A stretch of 64,000 nucleotides of DNA from contig NZ_POUL01000005.1 of the NCBI RefSeq assembly GCF_002890895.1, forward strand, positions 186,001 to 250,000, in the 5' to 3' direction. The DNA comes from Stutzerimonas stutzeri. GTDB lineage: Bacteria > Pseudomonadota > Gammaproteobacteria > Pseudomonadales > Pseudomonadaceae. Positions 37,538 through 46,064 of this stretch are shown here, one piece after another. Each line of letters opens with the position of its first letter. The first letter of the stretch is position 1. Position numbers and translations under genes: made by a program. Under the pieces are notes generated by a model. That model had not been told where the DNA came from, did not search any database, and saw only the letters and a program-made list of their open reading frames with translations.

Positions 37538-38314
37538 ATGAAAACCTTAATCCTCGCCCTGTTTGGCCTGTTGCTTGCCGGCTGCGCCAGCGGTCCGCGT
37601 ATCGATACCCGCCATACTTCGCTGGGACACGACAGCCGCGCGCAGTTCATCGTGCTGCATTACACCTCAAGTGACCTGCAGCGGTCGCTGGAAATTCTCA
37701 AGGGCGACGGTGTCAGCAGTCACTATCTGATCGGCGAGGCGCCCGCGACCATCTACCGTCTGGTTGATGAGGATCGTCGTGCCTGGCACGCCGGGGATAG
37801 CCAATGGAACGGGCGCACCTGGCTTAATTCCAGCTCCATCGGTATCGAGCTGGTCAATCGAGGTTATATCGAAAGCGGCAACGGACGCCTTTGGTATCCC
37901 TACTCCGATGAGCAGATAGACGCTTTGATCGTGCTGCTCAAGGACATCATGCAGCGTCACGGTCTGCAGCCTGGCGCTATCATCGGGCACAGCGACATTG
38001 CCCCGCAGCGCAAGGTCGATCCCGGTCCGCTGTTTCCATGGAAACGGCTGGCGGACGCCGGCCTGGTGCCCTGGCCGGACGCCCAGGCCGTAGCCCGTCA
38101 GCGCAACCTGTTCGCGACGGCTTTGCCAGACGTGGCCTGGTTCCAATCGCAGTTGGCGGAGCAAGGCTACAAGGTGCCGGAGCACGGCTATCTGGATCTG
38201 GAAACCCGCAACGTCATTGCGGCGTTCCAGATGAAATACCGCCCGGCACGCTTCGATGGTGAGCCGGATGCAGAAACCGCAGCGCTGCTCGCGGTACTGA
38301 ATGCAGCACGCTGA
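37538..38314 (+). CDS. ampDh2: N-acetylmuramoyl-L-alanine amidase, AmpDh2-type lipoprotein
   Basis: This 258-aa protein starts with a lipoprotein signal and lipobox LLAGC (Cys16). The Amidase_2 domain (about 33-180) has zinc ligand positions in FIVLHYTSS and GHSDIAPQRKVDPG. A C-terminal PG_binding_1 domain follows (VPEHGYLDLETRNVIAAFQMKY). It cleaves the stem peptide from muramic acid at the outer membrane. Position next to kinB matches PA5485 (AmpDh2) of P. aeruginosa, a contributor to ampC induction and cell-wall recycling. Confidence 0.9.
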   Translation: MKTLILALFGLLLAGCASGPRIDTRHTSLGHDSRAQFIVLHYTSSDLQRSLEILKGDGVSSHYLIGEAPATIYRLVDEDRRAWHAGDSQWNGRTWLNSSSIGIELVNRGYIESGNGRLWYPYSDEQIDALIVLLKDIMQRHGLQPGAIIGHSDIAPQRKVDPGPLFPWKRLADAGLVPWPDAQAVARQRNLFATALPDVAWFQSQLAEQGYKVPEHGYLDLETRNVIAAFQMKYRPARFDGEPDAETAALLAVLNAAR

Positions 38315-38323
38315 GGCATCAGC

Positions 38324-38731
38324 TCAACTGCGCGGGTTACAGCCGATCAGTCGTGAGTCGGCAAGTGCTGCGGTGCGGTGGATCGTGGCGGCGCGGTATT
38401 CCGGGTCCGCCAGCATGGCGAGGAATGCATCAGGCGAGGGATAGCGCACCAGCAGCACTTCGTCCCAATGTTCGTGCTCTGGTGCAATCAGCGCGACGCG
38501 GGCGTTGGCCATGAGCTCCACGTCGCCGCCGGCTGCACGCACCTTCTTGATGGCCGTGCGGCTGTAGACTGCATAGGCTTCTCTGCCGGAGCATGGCTGC
38601 TGGTCACTCTCGGCAGGGTAGGCGGCTTGGTCGTTGAAACGCAGCAGGTTGAGCATGAGGATTGGCTCGCCGGCGGGCATCTGCTCGGCGAAGCGTTTCA
38701 GCTGATCCTGGCTCGGATTGAGGCTGGGCAT
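38324..38731 (-). CDS. DUF1330 domain-containing protein
   Basis: This 135-aa protein has the ferredoxin-like dimeric alpha/beta barrel pattern of DUF1330 (EPILMLNLLRFNDQA, YSRTAIKKVRAAGGDVELM, WDEVLLVRYPSPDAFLAMLADPEYRAATIHRTAAL). The last-named segment is the signature stretch. No enzymatic function is known. It lies 24 bp after kinB on the same strand with a clean GGAGCC ribosome-binding site, so it is probably the third gene of algB-kinB. It has no counterpart at this position in PAO1 as I remember it. Confidence 0.9.
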   Translation of the reverse strand: MPSLNPSQDQLKRFAEQMPAGEPILMLNLLRFNDQAAYPAESDQQPCSGREAYAVYSRTAIKKVRAAGGDVELMANARVALIAPEHEHWDEVLLVRYPSPDAFLAMLADPEYRAATIHRTAALADSRLIGCNPRS

Positions 38732-38755
38732 GGTGGCTCCTTTTTATTGCCAGGC

Positions 38756-40539
38756 TCAGATGGGCAGGGCGATGTAGAAGATGGTGCCGTGGCCGATCCG
38801 TGAATGCACGCCGATACGACCACCATGCAGCTGAGCGATTTCCTTGCATAAGGCAAGCCCCAGTCCGGCGCCGCCACGGCGTCGGCCGATCTGCACGAAC
38901 GGCTCGAATATGCGCGCCTGCTGACTGTAGGGAATGCCTTCGCCGTTATCTTCGACACTGAGGATGACCCGTTCGCCGTGATGCCGCGCCAACAGGCGGA
39001 TCTCGCCGCCGTCCGGCGTATGCCGCAGGGCATTGCTGAGCAGGTTGTCCAGGGTCCGGTCCATCTGCTGTTGATCCAGCAGCAGGCTTGGCAGTGGCGT
39101 CTGCAGTTCCAGCTTGATTTCAATGCCGTTCTGCGCGGCGCTTGGCTGGAAGCGCTGCCGTGCTTGCTCAAGAAGCGCCGCCGGGTCGCACGGCACGCGC
39201 TCAAGCTTTTGCTGACCGCTCTGGTAGCGGGAGAAGTTCAGCAGATCGTTGATCAATGTGACCAGGCGCTGCATCTCCTCATGCACAGTGGTGAACAGGT
39301 CGGCTTCGCGGCTGTTGTCCGGGTAATGCGTTCGTTCGCGCAGCAAACTGAAGGCCATCTGCATGCCTGTTACAGGGGTGCGCAGTTCATGCGAGGCACG
39401 CAGGACAAACTCGTTGCGTACCCGCTCGAACGTGCGCTGATCAGTCACATCGTGCAGCACCATAACCGCACCGCTGATGCGGCCGTCGTGATGGTTCACG
39501 GGGCTCATCCGCCATGACAACAGGCGGCGCTCGCCGTCGGCCTCTATCACCAAGTCTTCCGGCGGGGCGGATAACGGCGTGTCGGCCAATACTTGCTGAG
39601 CGGCCTCATCCAGCTCCGGATAGCCGAGGGCTTGGCCAAGCGTCGAGCCGAGGTGTTCTGTCTCCCAAGCCAGTTGGCGTTGCGCGACCGGGTTGGCATG
39701 TTCCAGGCGGCCTTGACGGTCGATGATCAGCAAGCCGTCATCGATGCTGTCGAGCAGCGCTTGCAGCCGTTGCTGGCCATCGACCAGTGCTTCGACATTG
39801 GTTTGCTTGAACTGGTGCAGGGCCTGTGCCATCAGACCGAAGCGACGAATCAGCGATGACAGCTCAGCGATAGGCGAGGTGGGCAGGCTGATATTGAAGT
39901 CGCCGCGGCCGATCTGGTCGGCCACGCTGGACAGTTGCTCGATCGGGTCACCGAAACGCCGGGCAAAGCTGTGTGCGGTCACAAACCCGATCAGCAGCAC
40001 CGCAATACCGGTCAACCCCAGCAGCCCGGCGAGCAGCTGCGCTCGATCGCGACTGCGTATCTCGGTGTCGCGAATCTGGTTGTAGGCGGCCTGTTGCATA
40101 TCGACCATCAACTCGCGGACGCGGTTGAAGGACTGGCTGAGAGGATTGTCCTCAAGAAGCGTCGCGTTCAGATTGGACGGTGTTTCCAGCTGCGCGGCAA
40201 AGCGGGTGTAAGCGTCGCCGATGGCCTCATAAGCTTTGCGGTCCTGCTCGTCGGGGGCTTCGGCCATGCCTCGCGCCAGCGAGTCTAGAAACACCTGGCG
40301 CGAAGCGTTCAGAGCTTCGATGTCACGCTCTTCGCGGACCAGCAGCAGTAGCTGGTTTCCCAGCGCCTGGCGCAGCTGCTGATTGACCTCGATAACACCG
40401 AAGTTATCGCGAATGAGGTGCTCCTGACTCTTGGCCATTTGCACGACGCTGACCAGGGCCAGCAGCAGCCCAAGCAAGGCCACGGTCATCAATGCGGAGA
40501 ACCCCAGGAACAATCGGGTCCTCAGCTTCATCTGGATTT

Positions 40540-40543
<4 letters not shown>
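38756..40543 (-). CDS. kinB: Sensor histidine kinase KinB
   Basis: This 595-aa membrane kinase has TM1 (about 11-34), a periplasmic helical sensor (35-167), TM2 (168-190), HAMP (190-243), PAS (255-365), HisKA and HATPase_c. The phospho-acceptor is His385 in ASHELRTP, the same number as in P. aeruginosa KinB. ATP-binding motifs NLLSNALRH, VEDNGEGIP and GGAGLGLALCK are intact. KinB phosphorylates and dephosphorylates AlgB and restrains alginate production. Its start overlaps the algB stop by 4 bp. Confidence 0.95.
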
Positions 40544-41886
<1,343 letters not shown>

Positions 41887-42188
41887 GAATGCTCCAGTCA
41901 GGCAAAAGCGGTAAATGTATGGCGAGTCGTTTGGGGAAATCCCGGTGCTGTATCGCCGCCAGGTCGCCCGGCGCCAGCGTTAGTCTACGCAAAGCCATGC
42001 AAGTTGCACGGTGCATGAACGTCTTTCCTGCAGGCTGCAATCAGCGCTGAAACGACGATGAAGCGCAAAGCATTGATTTTAAAAGGTTTCAGGCGTTTTT
42101 ATGGCTGGCACGGGGCTTGCGGTCGTTTAGCGGTAACGCGCGTATCGGCAGCAGTCGAGGCGCATCGCATCTGCATCAGGAGGCCCCC
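41887..42188. other. Divergent regulatory region between algB and the DUF2383 gene
   Basis: 302 bp without a gene. It contains an inverted repeat CATGCA (41996-42001) / TGCATG (42012-42017) with TTGCACG inside it, and a perfect sigma-54 promoter at 42106-42120 reading toward the DUF2383 gene. An AT-rich stretch (42070-42085) lies between them, which could serve for DNA bending. No clear algB promoter was identified. Confidence 0.7.
42106..42120 (+). promoter_or_regulatory. Sigma-54 promoter upstream of the DUF2383 gene
   Basis: TGGCACGGGGCTTGC is an exact match to the sigma-54 consensus TGGCACG-N4-TTGC with the obligatory GG (-24) and GC (-12) ten bases apart. The expected start site is near 42132 and the ATG at 42189. 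Confidence 0.88.
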
Positions 42189-42632
42189 ATGAACCAAGAC
42201 ATCACCCACCTCAACGAGCTCATCGAAATCACCCGCGATGGTCAGCATTTCTACCAGCATGCGCTGGAAGAAGTGAAAGATATCGAACTGCAGCATCTAT
42301 TCCGCGATATGGCTCAGGCAAAGACGCACATCATTCAGGCGCTCTCGGTGAAGGTTGCGGCCAATCAGGAACAGCCCGCACAGGGAGGTACTACAGCTGG
42401 CAAGCTTCGTGAAATGTACGCCGATACCAAGGCACGGTTGGGCGACAGTGACGCGGTGTATATCGACCAGCTTGACCAAACCGAAGAGCGCATCCTGGCC
42501 GCCTTCGAAGATGCATTGAAAACTGCGGACCCTGATGTGAAGGCATTGCTGGCCATCGAGCTGCCGAAAATCCGGGCCTGCCATGAGCGTATTCACACCC
42601 TCAATCACCGTGACAACAACAGCAGGGATTAG
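42189..42632 (+). CDS. DUF2383 (PA2169-type) four-helix-bundle protein
   Basis: This 147-aa soluble, helical protein resembles the ferritin-like DUF2383 family: LNELIEITRDGQHFYQHALEEV, LQHLFRDMAQAKTHIIQAL, LDQTEERILAAFEDALK, LPKIRACHERIHTL. The paired E/H residues are present but a complete di-metal site is not certain. Its homologue PA2169 is reported to be induced in stress or anaerobic conditions in P. aeruginosa; function unknown. AGGAGGC precedes the ATG. Transcribed from the sigma-54 promoter upstream. Confidence 0.85.
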   Translation: MNQDITHLNELIEITRDGQHFYQHALEEVKDIELQHLFRDMAQAKTHIIQALSVKVAANQEQPAQGGTTAGKLREMYADTKARLGDSDAVYIDQLDQTEERILAAFEDALKTADPDVKALLAIELPKIRACHERIHTLNHRDNNSRD

Positions 42633-42636
42633 TCCG

Positions 42637-42676
42637 TCGTGCAAATCGCCCGGCGCGGCGCAAGCGCATCGTGCAA
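42637..42676. repeat. Direct repeat TCGTGCAA, candidate activator sites
   Basis: Two copies of TCGTGCAA (42637-42644 and 42669-42676) are 32 bp apart, close to three helical turns, and lie about 105-140 bp upstream of the start site predicted for the sigma-54 promoter at 42749. The reverse complement TTGCACG occurs once upstream of the other sigma-54 promoter (42004-42010). Confidence 0.5.
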
Positions 42677-42748
42677 TATAAATTGGCGCAGCGACATTTT
42701 GATTACATAAGTTGTTGAATATAAAGGAATAAATGTAGATCTCAGGAG

Positions 42749-42763
42749 TGGCACGAGCCCTGC
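42749..42763 (+). promoter_or_regulatory. Sigma-54 promoter upstream of the 78-aa gene
   Basis: TGGCACGAGCCCTGC has the -24 TGGCACG block and the -12 GC at the correct spacing; only one T of the TTGC block differs. The predicted start is near 42775, 39 nt before the ATG at 42814. Confidence 0.82.
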
Positions 42764-42813
42764 AAAATAACTACTAAGACAGACATGCCCCGCATGCTTA
42801 GAAGGAGTTGAGG

Positions 42814-43050
42814 ATGAATCGTCAAGCACGTTTCCTACTGGTTGGAAAAGGTTTCCTTACCGCCGCTGTGGTCACGCTGATCGTTGGAGCCGAATATCCG
42901 ATGTCGGAGCCGCTCAGCCAAACGCAGCAGGAGTCAGCGGAACGAATCCATATGTACGACGCTCAACCTGTAGGGATTGTGCAAACCGGACCTGCTCCGC
43001 AGACGATTGATTATGTGCAGGTGCGGTCTGAGCAACGTTGGGTTTTCTAG
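42814..43050 (+). CDS. Small exported or membrane-anchored protein, 78 aa, unknown
   Basis: I do not recognise this protein. It opens MNRQARFLLVGKGFLTAAVV with one hydrophobic stretch (about residues 7-27) that could be a signal or anchor, followed by a polar, Gln/Pro-rich tail of about 50 residues ending in an aromatic residue (RWVF). AAGGAGTTGAGG precedes the ATG. It has its own sigma-54 promoter. No cysteine is present. Confidence 0.7.
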   Translation: MNRQARFLLVGKGFLTAAVVTLIVGAEYPMSEPLSQTQQESAERIHMYDAQPVGIVQTGPAPQTIDYVQVRSEQRWVF

Positions 43051-43122
43051 TTGGAGCTCGGCGAGCCGATCGTTAGCGATAGGTCCCGCTGAGGATGTTC
43101 TGAACCGAAGAGGAGTTACACC

Positions 43123-43293
43123 ATGCTGAGTTGGGCTATCACGTTTCTGATTATTGCCATCATCGCTGCAGTACTGGGCTTCGGTGGTATCGCGGGCACT
43201 GCAACGGGCATCGCCAAGATCCTGTTTGTGGTTTTCCTGGTGTTGTTTGTCGCTTCGCTGATTTTCGGACGGGGCCGCGGCCCACGAGCCTGA
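43123..43293 (+). CDS. DUF1328 small membrane protein
   Basis: This 56-aa protein has two hydrophobic helices ([20 protein letters not shown] and [20 protein letters not shown]) joined by a Gly/Ala-rich turn GGIAGTATG, the DUF1328 pattern. AGAGGAG precedes the ATG. Such proteins are common, often in stress or alginate-related regulons, with unknown function. It is 72 bp downstream of the 78-aa gene and followed by a GCCGCCC/GGGCGGC hairpin (43302-43319). Confidence 0.9.
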   Translation: MLSWAITFLIIAIIAAVLGFGGIAGTATGIAKILFVVFLVLFVASLIFGRGRGPRA

Positions 43294-43747
43294 TGCATAA
43301 CGCCGCCCGTCAGGGCGGCTGCACCGGCATAGGGAGGTTACAGCGGCTGGATGCCTTTATTTGAGCGCTTCGCAGGAAGCGGAGTGCTAGTTACTGAGGT
43401 GAATCGTCCGAGGATCACCTATCAGCCCCTACAGCGGGGGAGCCAAGGGGTCGGGACGCTCTTCGATGGAGCGACCTAGGGGTACAGGGAGTGCCTCCGT
43501 CATGGACCGGGCTCGGCGAGTGCCAACCGAAGGTGGGACCTCCACCTTCGGTTTGCGATTTCTCCAGCGCTTCACGTCCTGCGTTATTTGTTCACTTCAA
43601 GGGCTATTCGAGCCCGGCTGAACCAGCCTCAGCGCGTTGTCGCTTCCCTCCGTATTTCTGCGCCCACCTTCGCTCGTCCTGTTTGGTTCATGGCTGTTCT
43701 CCAGCCGCACCGCTATCATCGCGCGCAGTCACTCGTTGGAGAATCAC
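43294..43747 (+). other. Structured non-coding region, possible small RNA
   Basis: 454 bp with no credible gene. From about 43370 to 43556 the plus strand is rich in short hairpins and in GGA triplets: AGGAAGCGGAG, GAGGATC, a CGCTC/GAGCG stem (43457-43473) whose loop side contains ATGGA, CAGGGAG and TGGACC. The tract ends in a perfect 12-bp stem at 43525-43553. Multiple GGA in single-stranded or loop positions is the hallmark of RsmA/CsrA-binding RNAs. A TATCAT -10-like box (43714-43719) serves the next gene. Confidence 0.45.
43525..43553 (+). terminator. 12-bp hairpin closing the structured region
   Basis: AACCGAAGGTGG / CCACCTTCGGTT with loop GACCT is a perfect stem followed by TTTGCGATTTC. 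The U-tract is interrupted, so termination is probable rather than certain. Confidence 0.6.
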
Positions 43748-44977
43748 ATGCTCAACGGCCTATGGCTGGGCTTCTTTCTGGTCGCGGCAGTCGCTGCGCT
43801 CGGGCGCTGGCTGCTCGGCGACGACCCGGCTGTGTTTGCCGCCCTGGTCGAAAGTCTATTCGCGATGGCCAAGCTGGCTGTGGAGATCATGATAGTGCTG
43901 TTCGGCACGCTGACGCTCTGGCTCGGTTTTTTACGCATTGCCGAGAAGGCTGGCCTGATCGAGCAGCTGGCGCGTTTGCTCGGGCCGCTGTTCCGTCGGT
44001 TGATGCCGGAAGTGCCAGCCGGGCACCCGGCGTTGGGGTTGATCACTCTCAATTTCGCTGCCAACGGCCTGGGTCTGGACAATGCCGCCACGCCCATCGG
44101 CCTGCGCGCAATGCGAGCCCTGCAGGAGCTCAATCCGAGCAAGACGGTCGCCAGTAACGCGCAGATCCTGTTTCTGGTGCTCAACACCTCCTCCCTGACG
44201 CTGTTGCCGGTGTCGATCTTCATGTACCGCGTGCAGCAGGGCGCTGAAGACCCGACTCTGGTCTTTCTGCCTATTCTGCTGGCCACCACCGCATCGTCAC
44301 TGGCAGGCCTCTTGGCGGTTGCTCTGGTTCAGCGCCTGCGTCTCTGGGACCCGGTCGTTCTCGCCTACCTGGTTCCTGGGGCGCTGCTCCTAGGCGGCTT
44401 CATGGCATTGCTCGCCGGGCTGTCGGCCACCGCGCTTTCATCCTTGTCATCGCTGCTCGGCAACCTGACGTTGTTCGGTTTGATCATCGCGTTCCTCGTC
44501 ATCGGTGCGCTGCGCAAAGTGCCGGTGTACGAGAGCTTTGTCGAGGGCGCGCAGGAAGGCTTCGATGTTGCGAAAAGCCTGCTGCCCTATCTGATCGCGA
44601 TGCTGTGCGCGATCGGTGTGTTCAGAGCCTCCGGCGCACTCGATTTCGGACTCGATGGAATCCGTTGGCTGGTGGAAGCGTTGGGCTGGGATACCCGTTT
44701 CGTCGACGCGCTGCCCACTGCGCTGGTCAAACCGTTTTCCGGCAGCGCCGCGCGCGCAATGCTGATCGAGACAATGCAGAGTCAGGGCGTGGACAGTTTT
44801 GCTGCGCTGGTTGCCGCGACCGTGCAAGGCAGCACCGAAACCACCTTCTATGTATTGGCCGTCTACTTTGGGGCGGTGGGCATCCAGCGGGCGCGACATG
44901 CGGTGGGGTGTGCCTTGGCGGCGGACTTCGCCGGCATCGTTGCGGCGATTCTGGTCTGCTACTGGTTCTTCGGTTGA
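43748..44977 (+). CDS. Nucleoside recognition (Gate) domain membrane protein, SpmA/SpmB-like fusion
   Basis: This 409-aa inner-membrane protein has about 9-10 helices in two halves, each with a Gate domain. The first (about 40-150) contains TLNFAANGLGLDNAATPIGLRAM, the hallmark of SpmA; the second (from about 270) contains YESFVEGAQEGFDVAKSLLPYLIAML and the QGSTETTFYVLAVYFGAVG segment, the SpmB signature. In spore formers these halves are separate proteins. The substrate and role in a non-sporulating bacterium are unknown; transport of a nucleoside- or nucleotide-like compound is only suggested by the family name. GGAGA precedes the ATG. Confidence 0.85.
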   Translation: MLNGLWLGFFLVAAVAALGRWLLGDDPAVFAALVESLFAMAKLAVEIMIVLFGTLTLWLGFLRIAEKAGLIEQLARLLGPLFRRLMPEVPAGHPALGLITLNFAANGLGLDNAATPIGLRAMRALQELNPSKTVASNAQILFLVLNTSSLTLLPVSIFMYRVQQGAEDPTLVFLPILLATTASSLAGLLAVALVQRLRLWDPVVLAYLVPGALLLGGFMALLAGLSATALSSLSSLLGNLTLFGLIIAFLVIGALRKVPVYESFVEGAQEGFDVAKSLLPYLIAMLCAIGVFRASGALDFGLDGIRWLVEALGWDTRFVDALPTALVKPFSGSAARAMLIETMQSQGVDSFAALVAATVQGSTETTFYVLAVYFGAVGIQRARHAVGCALAADFAGIVAAILVCYWFFG

Positions 44978-45007
44978 CCGGTGCAAGCAAGGGTTTCGAG
45001 GAGCGCT

Positions 45008-45034
45008 AAAAAAGAACCCGCCAATCGGCGGGTT
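45008..45034 (-). terminator. Intrinsic terminator of the tct operon
   Basis: On the minus strand AACCCGCC and GGCGGGTT form an 8-bp stem with a 4-nt loop, followed by six T. The stem begins at the stop codon of the AbrB-family gene, so it ends the opdH-tctCBA-abrB transcript. Confidence 0.88.
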
Positions 45035-46064
45035 AAAGCGTGGCTCGTTGCCAGACCCGAAATAACGGTTCGGCGAGAAACATCACCAGGAACAACCGCA
45101 GCACCTGCAGCGCTGTGACCAGCGCGACCGACAGCTGCAACGCCTCGGCTGTCAGGCACAACTCGGTAATCCCGCCGGGCATCATCCCCAGCATCAGCGA
45201 CGTCTGGTTCAGCGTAGCCGCCCAACCGAGCACTTCGGCGAGGCCTGCTGCAGCGAGCATGGCCAACAGCGTAAACAGCAAGATGCGCAGCATGAATCGC
45301 GGCGCGCTGCGAAAGAACGGCCGATCGAAGTGACAGCCCAGCGAGCAGCCAATCAACCATTGTCCAAGCTGGCCAACGCCCTCAGGCATGCCCAGATGCA
45401 GATCGAAGGTGGCACTGGCGACGGCACAGACCGTCAGCGGCCCAAGCATCCAGGGGTTGGGTTGGCCGAGCCGCTTCCAGAGCAGCGCAAGCAGCCCGCC
45501 CGCCGGCAATAGCACAGCCAACCAAGGCCAGCTGACCGGAGACGGTGGTGGGGCGTCAACGGAGGGCAGGCTCCAGGTAAACAGCGCGGGAATGATCAGC
45601 ACCACCAGCAGCAGACGCATGCTGTGGGCCGCGGCCACCATTGCTGGCTGCGCCGCGTGGCGGCTGGCCAGATTGACCATCTCGCTGGCGCCGCCCGGCA
45701 TGCTGGAGAAGAACGCCGTTGCGCGGTCGGTGCCGCTGCGCAGCAGAATGAAGATGCCGATCAGGCTCAAGAGCAGGGTACATAGCGCACCGGCGAGGAT
45801 TACGCCGAAGTGCGCCAGCACCTGCTGCATGACCTCGCTGGTGAAATGCAGACCGATAGCGCTGGCGATCAACCATTGACCGGCCTGTCGACCATTAGGG
45901 ACTTCCTTTACCAGCCAGCCACTGCAGCGAACCGCAATGACCGCTAGCAGCGAACCGACCATCCACGGCAGCGGCCAGTTCGCCAGGCTGGCCAGCCAGC
46001 CGCCAAGGGCGCCGACCAGAGGCGTCGCCCACCAAACCGGCAGCGGGCGTGCCATATCAGGCAT
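45033..46064 (-). CDS. AbrB family transporter-like membrane protein
   Basis: This 343-aa integral membrane protein has about 10 helices and the AbrB (ammonia monooxygenase-like, PF05145) repeat pattern in both halves: LPWMVGSLLAVIAVR with GQWLIASAIGLHF, and NPWMLGPLTVCAVA with GQWLIGCSLGCHF. MPGGASEMVNLA and MMPGGITELCLTAEAL are the matching central motifs. It is not the transcription factor AbrB. It overlaps tctA by 8 bp, so it is coupled to the tricarboxylate transporter, which makes an auxiliary transport or efflux role plausible. Confidence 0.87.
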   Translation of the reverse strand: MPDMARPLPVWWATPLVGALGGWLASLANWPLPWMVGSLLAVIAVRCSGWLVKEVPNGRQAGQWLIASAIGLHFTSEVMQQVLAHFGVILAGALCTLLLSLIGIFILLRSGTDRATAFFSSMPGGASEMVNLASRHAAQPAMVAAAHSMRLLLVVLIIPALFTWSLPSVDAPPPSPVSWPWLAVLLPAGGLLALLWKRLGQPNPWMLGPLTVCAVASATFDLHLGMPEGVGQLGQWLIGCSLGCHFDRPFFRSAPRFMLRILLFTLLAMLAAAGLAEVLGWAATLNQTSLMLGMMPGGITELCLTAEALQLSVALVTALQVLRLFLVMFLAEPLFRVWQRATL

